NCBI GenBank assembly: GCA_035048495.1
Contig: CM068543.1
Span: 28,819,751 to 28,883,750 of the forward strand
Reading direction: 5' to 3'
From: Euptelea pleiosperma
Lineage: Eukaryota > Streptophyta > Magnoliopsida > Ranunculales > Eupteleaceae
Length of the DNA stretch: 64,000 nucleotides
The notes beneath the pieces were generated by a model that made no database searches, was not told the DNA's origin, and was given only the letters and a program-made list of their open reading frames with translations. Shown here in pieces: positions 34,066-45,460 of this stretch. The translations under genes were made by a program, and so were the position numbers. Positions within the stretch are counted from its first letter, which is position 1, and each line of letters opens with the position of its first letter.

Positions 34066-36027
34066 AGCATATTGCCAATCCTTGGCAATTAGTGCAAAAT
34101 AAATGAGCTTAAAAGGGCTCTGCACATGCTGCACACTTTTTCATATTAGCTCAGGGAAAACATCGTTCGTCAAATAATTGAATGGATGCAAAAATAGTTA
34201 CGTGCTAGCGAAGAGTTGGAGAGTCTTGGCAAGACTACAGACTGATAATCATGACCCAGAATATTCAGACTCTGCGTGTGTGTGTGCTCAACATTCTCAT
34301 CATCCGACAGTAAAGATTTCCAGATCACCTCTAAGTTTTTATGCCTTGACCTCAAATCTCACATGTTTAGCACTCAGAATAGAATCACACAAGAAGGGTT
34401 TTCTTCTTTTCTCTCAATTTATATGTGAGGAGATGTATTTAATATAAAGAGGCAAAAGATCTCACATATGTTTTATTTGAAGGAAGGACATCTTTAACAG
34501 AAGAAGATCTCATGATTGGAATACCACTTCACTCGGGAACGTCAGATCAAACTCTATAGCTTCTCTTTCTCCAATCTCCACATTTTATGATCGTACTATC
34601 CTAGAATCAAGTAGGACTTTCCTGGGTTGTAATGAGGCTTAGGTCAGGTGTAGAGAGATAAAGGAGTACAGGATTTCAAAGATCTTGAGAGGATATTGCC
34701 ATTTTCTTGAATTTTTCCTGCGACGTAACACCATTATCTGGTTCTTTTTCCTTTTTTTTTTTTTTCGTATTTTTCTCTTTTTCTTGATATTTCTGAGACT
34801 GCTCAATTTCTTTTCAGCTCTTCTTCATACTTTCTTTCCATATTTTTTTAGCTTGAACCACTTTCTTTTCCTTTTGATTCTTCTTCTTTACTTTTCTTTT
34901 TCACGGTACACCCACATCAGTTATTCTTTTGTCCATCTCAAAATAAGGGTAGCCAGTCATGTTTCGTAGCTGGACTGGATTTTAGGTTGATGGGTTTGCA
35001 AAGAAAAGGCTTCTATAGAAAGGTTCAAGGGGTTTCTAGTGAAGTATAATTCAGGTGAGTAAAAAGGCTGAATGGTTCAGAAAAATGGCCTAAATCATTT
35101 TCTAGGGTTTGCACTATCATGTATACTGTCTTGACTGGATACAGAGAAGGTTCTGTCGTAGTAATCCAATGTTGATGTCGTTCCGAGTTTTATGATCGAA
35201 GCAAAAGATAATGAGATCTCTCAACGAATATTGCGGGCATGAAGAATAGTGAGTCATCTTGTGACTCAGAATTGTTGTATAACACTCTGAATTGATTAAA
35301 GGCTCGAAAGCTCACTGGGTTAGGTCTCCACAATTATTCTCACAGGATCTCTAGAGTTTCAAAACTTAGAATGACTCTGATGTTGATAGTGTACAATTGT
35401 GCCAAATCTGAGTTTTTCTGAGTTTTCAAACCTGCTGTAGTCACGCCTGACTTGACTCGACGCTAACTTTAAACAAAAATTGACATCCTCAATACTGACT
35501 TAACGAAGGTTTTTAGCTAATCAAAGTTAGGGTATTTAACACATTTTTGAAATTCTAGAAAACTTTTGGAGAACATCGGAAATCACCCCAAACACAACCT
35601 TTTTTTTTTTTTTTTTTTTTTTTTTCTTTTAATCAAAAGGAATACATGAGTTTTGGTAAATACCCACCCCCAACCAAAATATAGCACCGTCCTCGGTGCT
35701 CATGACCGGGACATAAAATGATAACAAATCAGTGATGATGATGCAAAGGTTCAGGGAGGATGTTACCAAGTCGGCAGAAACTCGACAGTGTGATACCTGA
35801 TGATCGGAAGAATGAATGTACCTGCATTTCCAGAGATATAACAGTAATAACAAATGCATGAGACTCATGTACTCTAGGAATACCGGAATTGCCTTTCCGA
35901 AAGCGCTAAGTTTTACGTCTTTAGCCAGACATGATGGGGGTATATCAAGTACCCCCAACCAGGATAAAACTCATGGAGACTGAGTGAATCTGCAGTCTTC
36001 CTGACACTTAAGGTGGAACGGAGACAA
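34066..36027 (-). other. 3' interior of LARD-like element, non-coding
   Basis: Conserved in order with the plus-strand relic 53300-54412 (for example GGAGATTGGAGAAAG, GAGCACACACACACG, GCACTAATTGCCAA), so it belongs to the family. A poly-T tract lies at 35601-35625. I see no pol motif; small ORFs lack support. Confidence 0.65.
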
Positions 36028-37869
36028 CTATCCTATCCCTTGTCTCGGTATACCTGTGTAGAACAGGTCTTTCTCAGTGTAGACTGAGAGAAGGGCATTG
36101 AGCTCTCTGAGCAAACCGGCAAAAGTACGGAGTTGATCTGGGAGGGATCGAATCTTCTCAGTAAAGATTGAGAGAAGAGTAGGAGTGGTTTCTCTGAGCA
36201 GACCCGCAAAAACATTTAGTTCAGTGGGGAGGGATAGAAGCTTCTCAGTAAAGACTGAGAGGGGAGTAGTAGTGGGTTCTCTGACCGTGGTTAGCAGAGC
36301 CGCAAACTCATTGAGTTTTACGGGAATGTATCTGAATGGAGCAGACTCCTGCAGATCAGTAATACCAGAAGTATTGGACTTCGAAATGAAGTCAAACTCA
36401 CAGTGTTCATGACACTTGGATAATATATCTTCGGGAGAGTCCTGAGTTAGACTCTCTACGGCATACGGGTCATCGATAATATCGACGTAGGGTGACGGGT
36501 GAAAACTGTTGACCTCTCCCTCGATGTTTCCTAATTTGATAGGGATGTTCCAATCCCTACATTCAATATGGTCCTCCTCGGTGGGGATTGGTAGGTCCAG
36601 AACAGCGGGAGGCCCATTTTCTAGACACGGCTCTACGGTGGGAATGTCTGCATTCAGAGCAGAGAGAGAATTATCAGAGATAGAGATGGGACTAAGTTCC
36701 TCTGTGCTCAGTCCAGAAGTTGGTGCTGTTAAGGGCACCAAAGATTGCGACTCGGGTTCATCACTAATGTTGCACAATCCAAGGGAGGTGGGGAGGAATG
36801 GTAGATCTATGACAGTTGGGATCCTACGATCGAGACACAGCTCAGTGTCATGAAGATCGACATCAGGGGCAGTAGAGGTGGAGTGAGAATTAGGTTGCTC
36901 TGAGGTAGGTTCAAGATTTGGTGCTGTTAAAGGCACCGAAGAAGGAAACACTGGCTCATCAATAGTCTGGCTCGATCTAGGGATGGTAACAACTTCTATT
37001 TCATCCGGGCAATTCTGGTACTTGGTCCAATTGTGCGACTCCTCATTATAGACAGTGGCCATGTCACTCTCCTCAAGATAGGCTATTGGTGGGCTAGTGA
37101 AGTTGACTTCCTCTCTCTCGTTTTCTAATTTAACTAGACGTTGCTCCAAGCTCTCCATAGATAGCTGTTGTTGGTGCTCTAGACCTTGGAAATACTGTTG
37201 TTGCTGGGCAATGTACTGAGAGAGAAGGTCCTCTAGACCGGGTGTAGTAGCCAACGGAGGTGGTTCAGCCAAGGTGAGCTGAGGTGCTAACTCTTGATTG
37301 TAGTCCGACTGGGTATGTAAGTTGTAAGGCAAAGTGGAGTCTGGGACTAGTTGCTGACTCTGAAAATCCTGAGGGGCCCACTGTTGATCAGAATAGTCAT
37401 TCTGTGGATATGACGGGTACTGGGATTGCGAGTATTGCCAGTCATACTCTCCATTGGGTTGATGGAACCCGGAAGGATAATTATCCTGCGGCAGTTGCTG
37501 CGGGAGGGCAGACTGTTCCCAACCAAAGTTATTGTGACTCCTATTATCCGGATAATAAGTGTTGTCATAGGAGGTCTGCATTGGAGATGGAAAGGTACAG
37601 ACATCTTGCTGGATAGGAGGGTAATATCCTACAGACTGGGAATGGTACACAGGTTGCTGGACTGCGGCACGAAGGGCAGAGACTGAATTTTTAAGCTCTT
37701 GGAGTACAGAATTGTACTCCGGATCTTGGAGATTATCATACCCTGTAGAAGTGTGCGAGACTGGAGTATCATGATGATACGCAGAATTGTCATACCATTG
37801 TTGAGAGTGATCACCTTGATTCTCACAGAAACTGTAGTAGGTCTCATACAAAGGCCGTTCATCTGCCAT
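36028..37869 (-). CDS. 613-residue gag-like ORF of LARD-like element
   Basis: A single open frame from ATG at 37869 to a stop at 36028. Residues 1-200 are rich in Tyr, Gln, Ser and Pro (YSQSQYPSYPQNDYSDQQW). NNFGW near 113-117 resembles the NPNFSW-type motif after the capsid in Athila/Tat-related gag. Residues 210-254 (LEDLLSQYIAQQQQYF, MESLEQRLVKLENE) form a likely coiled coil, as in that region of gag. Two ~65-residue repeats begin with VPLTAP at about 312 and 378 and end in LDLPxxPT. The C-terminus (518-600) has three to four ~28-residue repeats of FTEKxxSLPxxLxxFAGLLRE. No zinc knuckle or enzymatic motif. An intact frame in a recent copy suggests it is kept, but function is unknown. Confidence 0.7.
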   Translation of the reverse strand: MADERPLYETYYSFCENQGDHSQQWYDNSAYHHDTPVSHTSTGYDNLQDPEYNSVLQELKNSVSALRAAVQQPVYHSQSVGYYPPIQQDVCTFPSPMQTSYDNTYYPDNRSHNNFGWEQSALPQQLPQDNYPSGFHQPNGEYDWQYSQSQYPSYPQNDYSDQQWAPQDFQSQQLVPDSTLPYNLHTQSDYNQELAPQLTLAEPPPLATTPGLEDLLSQYIAQQQQYFQGLEHQQQLSMESLEQRLVKLENEREEVNFTSPPIAYLEESDMATVYNEESHNWTKYQNCPDEIEVVTIPRSSQTIDEPVFPSSVPLTAPNLEPTSEQPNSHSTSTAPDVDLHDTELCLDRRIPTVIDLPFLPTSLGLCNISDEPESQSLVPLTAPTSGLSTEELSPISISDNSLSALNADIPTVEPCLENGPPAVLDLPIPTEEDHIECRDWNIPIKLGNIEGEVNSFHPSPYVDIIDDPYAVESLTQDSPEDILSKCHEHCEFDFISKSNTSGITDLQESAPFRYIPVKLNEFAALLTTVREPTTTPLSVFTEKLLSLPTELNVFAGLLRETTPTLLSIFTEKIRSLPDQLRTFAGLLRELNALLSVYTEKDLFYTGIPRQGIG

Positions 37870-39654
37870 TAGAAGCGATAGAGGGGTGCGGTAGACTGAC
37901 TCTCAGATCGAATCAATAAAGGTTAAGATAGGTCCAATCGGGCTTCTACTTGAGAAAGCAAGCCCAAGATTTGGCAAAAAGTTGCCAAAAGGAGACACTG
38001 GAGTAGTGATTCTAAATGATGCACACCAAGCACAGATAATCCTATTCTAAACAATCAGGATATATTTTAGGCATTATCTTGTTAGTTTTGGGGCTAGAGT
38101 AGATTATGACAGTGGGCGGACCACTGGTTTATCTTGTTAACCGCCGGACTAACTTTTTCGCTCTTAGGTTCTCACCAGGCTACACTCTTCAAAGCGAATC
38201 CTTTAGTACTAACTCTAGTTAACAACAAGGCAATCCGAAGCCTAGACAGACGTGCGGCACAATGGCTGTCTTAAGTACGTCCCAGACTAACCGGATTGGT
38301 CAAGTGTATAAGAAGAGTGTTCCCTCGGGTTAAGCTAGGGTTGGTGCGTGTTCCTAGTCCACACGCAACTAACCGCCGAATAGTCCAAGATGCCACGTCG
38401 AGCTCAGTGTACTTGAGTAGCAGGGACTTATGGGTGTGTTAGACAACAGGGACCCGCGCTCGTGGTCTTATGTCGATTGGATGTTAAGCGGGTTCGCTTT
38501 GTATGGATTGTTCCTCGAACACCGGGCTAATTGGCTCTACTTCTTGATTCCTTTTATTATAGATGGATCCTGGGGATCAATTTCAGCTGGAATGATGAGG
38601 TGAGTGATGAAATCCCACCAGTTTCACTTTTGGAGCTGGGTCTGCTCTCTTAGAGTTGATTGATTAACGGCCACGCCACGCAAGTCGAATAAGTTGTTGC
38701 TAGAAAACAAATAGACATGCGGCAATGATTCACCCAAATTGCTCTGTATCGCACTCAAGGCGAGGATAGAGACTTACCTCCCGTGGGCCACGCCACGGGG
38801 TCGCCTCCGTGGGTTAGAGAGGGGTATCCTAATGGGCTTGGGCCCGACTCCACCTCTTTGAGCTTTTGCTCTCTACCCACACTGGAGCGTGTTCCTGCAG
38901 AAAAGTTAGATCACACGGTCTAGGTAGTCGGGATTCTATTTGGAAGATCTTTGCCTTTTTAGGGTTCACAGAACAAGCACTGGATTTAGGCAAGTTTTTG
39001 AATTAATTTCCAAGTTCGAGATGGGTTAAAATTTAGGAATTCCCAGATTGGAAAATACCTAGATTGGAAAGTTTCCCGAACTGTGGAGATCTTCCAAGAA
39101 AGATTTGATTGCGAAATCCCTTATAATTTTGGGAAATTTCCCAAAATTGAAATTCTGCTAGATTTGGGGCGTTTCCTTTTGCAGACTTTTCCAAATTCGG
39201 AAGATTTCTAAAGATAGAAATTCTTCTAAAGAGGAAACTTCTAAGAGGGGAAACCCTAATTAAGCAGAGTTTCAAGATTTTGGAATCTTTCCAAAAATCG
39301 CAAATCCTGGATTGGTGATTTCTAAAAATCTGCAGAATATGAAACCCTAATTTTTTTGAATTTTGAATTTATTATTTTTTTTGTATTTTCCACTTAATCT
39401 AGGGTTTCTAAAAAACCCTAGAACAAGATCTAGCAGTTATATGGAAAGCAGTAAAATTCCTAAATTATTACAAGTTGCACTCGGCCTTCCGAGGCATTAA
39501 AAATAGTAATTTAAAAACTGCTAAAAATCAACAAAAACAAAAAAAAATAGAAAGTTTCCCGAAAAGGTCAGGCTGGCCAAATTGAGCAGCTTTTCGCTTC
39601 AGCAACTTTCCAGTTCCGTCTTTACGTCCTTTTTCGCACTCCCGAACACCCGAG
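37870..39654 (-). other. Long leader between PBS and ORF of LARD-like element
   Basis: 1.8 kb with no ORF of note. Contains repeated TTCCCAAAATT/GAAATTTCC-like words at 39030-39330. Probably untranslated leader or degraded capsid region. Confidence 0.5.
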
Positions 39655-39668
39655 CGGCAGCGGCGCCA
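39655..39668 (-). other. PBS, Asp-tRNA type
   Basis: Minus strand TGGCGCCGCTGCCG begins two bases after the 5' LTR. It matches most of TGGCGCCGTTGCCG, the site used with tRNA-Asp by Athila/Tat-like elements. Confidence 0.75.
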
Positions 39669-39670
39669 TT

Positions 39671-40894
39671 TGAAAGTAGGATTTTTCCGCGTCGTTGGTT
39701 ACGGAAATCCTAGATCTCAACAATATTTGTAATTATCCGATTCTTTTTCACTCAAATCCTGCAAAAATCACAGGGTTGTACAGTGGCTCGTGTCGGATGT
39801 CGATCCGCACTCGGGGTTAGTTTGCGTAATTCAACGACATGAAATGACGGATTTTTATCAAGAAAACATGGAGAGGTGAGAATGGAGATGGATTTAAAAC
39901 ATTCTTAGTGATTTTTAGAGAGAGAAATTACCACAAACAATCAAAAACACAAAAGTAAACTAACAAATGCAAAAATAATAATTTTATTCATCCTCAATGA
40001 GTCTTACAAAATCAAATTAAATTCAAAAATTAACCTAGAAAGCCATAAAAATTAGAGAGAGAAATGAGAAAATGTAGAGAGAGAAATATCGAAGAAGGCT
40101 ATCCTAGAGAGAGAAAATATGGGGAGAGAGAAAGTGGAGAGATCTAGAGAGAGAGAAAAGACTAGGGAGAGAAATTAGAGAGGGAAAACTAAAGTTTAGA
40201 GAGAGAGAGTGAACAAGTGATAAACAAAGTGAGAAAGCTAAGAAGAGAGAAAGAAACTAATGGTAGAGAGAGAAAGAGATATAAAGTGAGATCTAGAGAG
40301 AGAAGAGAACTCTTACCTTGGAGTGGAGAAGATTGGGCTGCCATGGAGGGGCGAGCCAAAAGGTTGTTGGGTGGTATGGCCAGCCACGAGATGTGCTGGT
40401 TCTCCAGCCATTGATGGAGGCGTGGTAGTGGATCTAGTCTCCACGTGATGAGGTTACGGCTTGGTTGCAGGTAGAAGACGAGGGCAGCAAGGTGAATGGA
40501 GGTTGCACCAACAAAGTTGCCGGCTGTAGGGATTGGGAGAATGGTGGAAAGGGAGAAGAAGGTGGCGGTGGAGCATGTAGAGGTGACTGGCGGTGGAGAT
40601 GACGACCGGAGTTGCTGTCTGCAACTCCGGCGAGCTAAGAAGATGAAGAAGAAGACGCAGCAGAAGACGAAGAGGAACAAGAAGAAAACGACGAGGAAGA
40701 AAAAGAAAACGAAGAGGAAGAAGAAGAATATGAGGAGAGGGGGAGGACCCTCACCAGCTCGCTGTGGTGAGGACGGTGGTGGCGACGACGACCGCCGGCC
40801 GGAGTTGCAGACCAGCAACTCCGGCAACAGAAAAAGAAAACGAAGAAGAAGAAGAGGAGGAGGAAGAGAAGAAGAAGAAGAAGAAGAAGAAGAA

Positions 40895-40935
<41 letters not shown>

Positions 40936-42620
40936 GGAGGAGACGGCGCACCACCTCCTTGCTGGTGTAGATCGCCGGAGAAGAAGAAGAAGAAAGGGTT
41001 GTTCCGACTACGGGCGTTGGCAGCGGTTCTTTGAGAGACGTTCTTGCTTGAGGAGAAGAGAGCCAAGCGATGGGGACCGTCCAAGCTTTTAGCCAATCGT
41101 GGAGAAGAGAATCTCCCCAAAAATGGAAACCTTAGGTCCTCTTTAGTAACAACCATCTCTCCTCTTTATCATCTCACGTCCCATATTCCTCATGTTTCCT
41201 TTTTATCTTCAATCTACACCTTCTCTTTTCTCCTTTCCAATATTTGCCTTTTCGAATAGCCAATAGCTATTGGCCATCCTAGCATATTTCCAATTTAGAA
41301 AGAAAAACTACTAATCCCAAAATACACCACCGTCCAAGGCATTTGGGCAATTATTCCATGTGTTGCGTAGCACTTTTCGTTATTTTGTTTTTGCCCTTGA
41401 CCCCTTTAGGAAGAATCAACGGTGTCCATGTGTTTTCAATTACACCACCGTTTCTTGTATGATCGCCAATATGTATAATAAGCAGCGCTTCCATTGGTCC
41501 AATTTGTATGCCATGCTGCTACCCATGTCATGTGGCTACATACCTTGGCCCACTTGCTAATCCACCAACTTGGTATTCTGGCCCGTAACTAACTTGCCCA
41601 CTTCGTGGCCTCGGGTCGAGATCCACTGACGCATCATGTTTAATGTCTAGCAGCTAGTAAAAATGTCATTGCCCCCTTTTTTTGAATATCTTCATGATAC
41701 TTCTCCTCTTCACAACCCTTACGGCCTTCAATCAACAATTTATTGGGTATAACCAATTTGTGGGCCCCCACATTACAATTCAGCTTGATTGGTGATTTTG
41801 GGCTATTGGTTTTAAGCATTTTTTTTAGATCTTTCCAGGCCTCAATTCATTGACATGTGTCTTTAGACCAAGCATAGTTAGCACATGCCCTTGTACGAAT
41901 TGTTCGGCGCACTATTCTCCTTGAGACCATAACCATTGTGCATGTCTGTGCTAGCCCACCATCATAGGCTTATTAGTGTTGTAATTCTCTTGCATGTCAC
42001 CCAATTCTATGGGTCCCACATGAATGCCTTAAGTCACACCTTAGTTTGTAGAGTCCAGATTCATCTCATCTCAATTTATCTGCTTTCAAAACTTGTCTAG
42101 TTTCATTCATCACTATCATCCGACCTTGGTTCAATGGCTTAGTAGATCACCTTGATAGAGCTCTAGTGGTTGGTCATATGGTCTAGATCTCACGAATCGT
42201 CTGATCGGGTTTCCTTGGTCTTTGGCTCTCCTGCTCTCTTCGTTCTTTGGGTCGGCCTTTTGGTTCTCTTATTTAGCCCATATTCGGCCCATATCTTCTA
42301 GTCATAGCATGTGGGCTTGTTAAGCTTTGATAATGGGCTTTCATGATCGATTTGGGCCCACAAGTCTCGAGAATCGTCCCATCGGGGTTTCCTGCGACAA
42401 AAGAAGCGCGTAATGAGACTTTATCAGAACGGCTTAATATTTAGACTTCCGAAAATGTGTTTAATGCATGCAAATATACCATTTCGTCCAGAAAAGTGTG
42501 TTCTACGCAACAGAAGAGACTCTTACGTAGAAAAGTAGGTAAATAGAGTATTTTACGTAGGAGAATGCAATAACGCTAAAAGGATAATTGCTTAAAATAA
42601 GCACTTTTGAGCGAATATCA
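39671..42620 (-). repeat. 5' LTR of LARD-like element
   Basis: 2950 bp, nearly identical to 31096-34053. Differences noted by eye: substitutions near 39687, 40430, 40566, 41006, 41700 and 42547, three fewer GAA units at 40868-40916, and one extra T near 41825. Confidence 0.95.
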
Positions 42621-42625
42621 GTAAC

Positions 42626-43395
42626 GACCATGACTCAGTTTATGGTCGTCGATACTCAATCTCCCTACAATGCCATTCTCGGGCGAGGATGGATTCACGA
42701 GATGAAGGCTATCCCTTCTACCTACCACCAGATGATCCAATTTCCCACCGAGTAGGGCACAATGGAGATCAGGGGAGACCAGATGTCAGCTAAGAGGTGT
42801 TACTCGATAGCCCTCACCTCAGCGAGCTCGCTACCAAAGTAGAAGGCCGTCGTCCGGAGCGAGATCAACATGGAGTGCTTCTACCCGATGTACACATGTC
42901 AGATGTAGCATGTGGCCGCGAGTTCGTAGCTGGTCGGCACCTAGATAATGAGCTGGCAGCTCGACATCCACCGATTGAAAAAACAACTTCAACATCCCTT
43001 TCTAACCTTCCCGGTAGTTTAGCGGGAGGGTCGTCAGCTAGTATCCCAGCATAGTAGCCAACATGGCTTTTTCTAGGCAAAAAAGAAATGGAAAATCTAG
43101 AATGGGAAAAGCCCACAGTAGAACCAATAGAGGAGGTGAATCTCGAAATCAAAGAAGATCTGAGAATAACCTACATCGGTTCAATGCTGACCCTAGAAGA
43201 AAAGAAGAAATAATAAAGTTCCTTGCAGCAAATAGAAATGTGTTTGCTTGGTCACTTGAAGAGATGTCGAGAATGGACCCCAAAGTCTCCTACTAGAAGC
43301 TAAACATCGATCCAAAATATCCTCCGGTGAGGCAAAAACCAAGGAGGACTGCACCCAAGAAGCAGATAGCTATACGAGATGAGGTTGATAGGTGA
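42626..43395 (+). pseudogene. Tat protease C-terminus and start of reverse transcriptase
   Basis: Resumes the frame broken at 31095 with MTQFMVVDTQSPYNAILGRG, WIHEMKAIPSTYHQMIQFPT, a stop at about 42752, then GTMEIRGDQMSAKRCYSIAL: the well-conserved end of Tat protease. Later, 43190-43395 reads ADPRRKEEIIKFLAANRNVF, AWSLEEMSRMDPKVS, then LNIDPKYPPVRQKPRR, the N-terminal edge of RT. The RT catalytic core, including the YVDD region, is missing after ~43395 because of a deletion. Confidence 0.8.
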
Positions 43396-43499
43396 AACGT
43401 TCTCAAGGAAGATATTAGTGGAATATCAATAGCAACCCAACATTCGTACCTTCGAGGATCTAAGGGTACCAGATGATAGACGGACAGAAAAGGGTCATG

Positions 43500-43700
43500 T
43501 AGTCACTGACGTTGGCCGGGTGTGCAATAACCAGCAGACCGCCACTGACAAGCAGACGGCCAATAGCTAGTAGGTGGCACAATACCAGTAGATGGCCACT
43601 GAACAATAGACGGTCAATAGCCAACAGGCGGCACAATATCAGCAAACCACTGACCAGCTGGCGGCCGAAAGCCAGCAGCCAGACACTGGGGGCGACCCCA
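43500..43700 (+). repeat. Degenerate CAGACGGCC/CAGCAGACC short repeats
   Basis: Several degenerate units of ACCAGCAGACGGCCAATAGC replace the part of pol expected here. They are related in wording to the LTR repeat (28085-28310) and to the 45071-45285 array, hinting at repeat spread within the element. Confidence 0.55.
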
Positions 43701-43756
43701 ACTAGGTCGATGAATTACGCTTATACATGTCTACTTCATAGTTTTCTAGTGAGAGA

Positions 43757-43912
43757 TCGAGGGCCCGGAAGATACAACGAGTTGTAGGAAGGTACACCCT
43801 GATAGGTCAAGACCTATACAAGAAATCTGCTCTGGGTCCCCTTTTGAGGTGTGTCATTCCAAGCGAGACAGAAGGCATAATGTGAGAAATCCATGCCGGC
43901 GAGGCGGAAGGC
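43757..43912 (+). pseudogene. RNase H/integrase junction fragment of Tat pol
   Basis: Frame 43790-43912 reads RYTLIGQDLYKKSALGPLLR, CVIPSETEGIM, stop, EIHAGEAEG. It corresponds to the segment just before the integrase zinc finger in Tat polyproteins (usual pattern YxLxxxxLYKRSxxGPLLRC...EIHEGxCG). The rest of integrase is absent. Confidence 0.7.
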
Positions 43913-43984
43913 ATACGCGTCTTTTATCCATGAAATATGATCTCGTTCAGTCTCAAAAGCAGTTTAGCTATCGAACCACCACTC

Positions 43985-45060
43985 AGTAAAGTCCTTTCAA
44001 TGGGCCCGGATTCCTGACAGTCCACAAGACACCCCGTCAAAAGCAAGTCCTCTCAGTAGGCTGATGTATACTTGCATCAAGGGTTATAACAACCCCGATG
44101 CACAAAACATCGAACAAAATAGATTTGCAATAAGCCTCTTAGAAGGCCAATGCATCCAACTGCCGATCAGTACGCTGACTACGGTAGGAGGAATATTGCT
44201 TAGAAAAGTTCCAACCAGTGGAAAATGGCATTTCGACGGGCCAAGAAATGACCTTACACTTAGAAAAGTCCCATCAATGGGTCGGGATTCCTAACAGCCT
44301 GCAGGATACCCCGTCAAAAGTAAGTCCTCTCAGAAAGTCGCGATGCATGGAACGTCGAACAAATCAGATTTGCAGTCAGCCTCTCAGAAGGTCGATGCAT
44401 CCGACCGCCAATCAGTACGCTGACCCCGGTGGGAGGAATATTGATTAGCAAAAGTCCCAACTAGTGAGCAAAGGCATTTTGATGGGCCAAGAAATGACCT
44501 TACACTCAGAAAAGTCCCATCAATGGGCTAGGATTCCTCATAGCCCGTAAGATACCCTTCAAAAGTAAGTCCTCTTAGAAGGCCGATGTGTCCTTACATC
44601 GAGGGTTATAATGACCCTGATGCACAGAACATCGAACAAATCAGATTCGCAGTCAGCCTCTTAGAAGGCCGATGCATCCGACCGCCGATCAGTTCGTTGA
44701 CCCCGACGGGAGGAATATCGCTCAGAAAAGTCCCAACTAGTGGGAAAAGACATTTCGACGGGCCAAGAAATGACCTTAGGCTCAGAAGAGTCCCATCAAT
44801 GTGCCGAGATTCCTGACAGCCCGTAGGATACCCCGTCAAAAGTAAGTCCTCTCAGAAGGCCGATGTGTCCTTACATTGAGGGTTATAATGACCCCGATGT
44901 ACGAAACATCGAACGAATCAGATTCGTAGTTAGCCTCTCAAAAGGCCGATGCATGCGACCGTCGATTAGTGCGCTGACTCCGGCAGGAGGAATATTGCTC
45001 AGCAAGTGTCCCAACTTGTGTGAAAAGACACCTCAAACAGGTCAAGAGATGACCTAGCAC
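43985..45060 (+). repeat. ~277-bp tandem array, about 3.8 copies
   Basis: Units recur at landmarks such as GATTCCTGACAGCC (about 44008, 44288, 44530, 44809), GATGTGTCCTTACATCGAGG and CATTTCGACGGGCCAAG. Spacing is about 277 bp, but the second copy has lost ~30 bp. Related short ORFs in each unit (MCPYIEGYNDPDAQNIEQ) are a by-product of repetition. Long tandem arrays between pol and the 3' LTR are known in Tat-branch elements. Confidence 0.85.
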
Positions 45061-45070
45061 TCGTAATAAA

Positions 45071-45285
45071 ATCGTCTAACTAGCAGACGACTCCAGAACA
45101 GTTGAGCCATCTGCTGCCAGACGACCCCAGAATAGTTGTGTTGTATGTCCGCCAGACGGCCCTAGAACAGTTGCGCCGCCAAACGGCCCTAGAACGGTTG
45201 TGCCGTCTGCCCGCCAGATGGCTCCAGAGTAGTTGTGCCATCTAACCGCCAGATGGCCCCAAAATAGTTGTGCTGTCTGCCCGAA
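45071..45285 (+). repeat. ~35-bp tandem array (CCGCCAGACGGCCC type)
   Basis: Five to six units of the form GCCGTCTGCCCGCCAGACGG followed by CCCCAGAACAGTTGT. Each holds an inverted pair, GCCGTCTG and CAGACGGC, so single strands could fold into repeated hairpins. One unit is shortened to ~28 bp. Confidence 0.8.
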
Positions 45286-45460
45286 GCCTAATGAAAATAG
45301 CCAAGTAAAAATTCCCTTTCATTACAAAAAAAAAGCACCATACGGCATCTACAGAAATAAATCAAGAGAGGAGAAAAGAGAAAAATGTTCAAGACCCCAC
45401 CGGAGGGTCATCTTCGGGAGATTGAGCATCAACCGCATCCATGGCGGCATCATAGCCAAT

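Larger units (their letters stand above)
31096..42620 (-). mobile_element. Young LARD-like LTR element (Asp-tRNA PBS, no pol)
   Basis: An 11,525-bp element with a perfect 5-bp TSD, GTAAC (31091-31095 and 42621-42625). LTRs are 2958 and 2950 bp and begin TG and end CA on either strand. PBS and PPT place it on the minus strand: 5' LTR 39671-42620, interior 34054-39670, 3' LTR 31096-34053. By eye the LTRs differ at about six bases, plus nine bases of GAA repeat and one T. The interior encodes one 613-codon ORF and no protease, integrase, RT or RNase H, so it is non-autonomous. The PBS type and gag-like features suggest an Athila/Tat-related parent (inference). Confidence 0.9.

Noticed and set aside
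34750..34950. Phe/Leu-rich ORF resembling a membrane protein
   Set aside because: Arises from poly-T and CTT-rich sequence in the LARD interior; no homologous frame in the relic copy.
36185..36853. Plus-strand ORFs opposite the 613-codon ORF
   Set aside because: Shadows of the minus-strand frame.
44064..45057. Series of similar 64-77-codon ORFs
   Set aside because: They recur because the 277-bp DNA unit is repeated; the frame is not kept between units.
43985..45285. CRISPR-like spaced repeat
   Set aside because: Plant genomic context, contiguous long units without unique spacers of uniform length; an ordinary tandem array in a retroelement.
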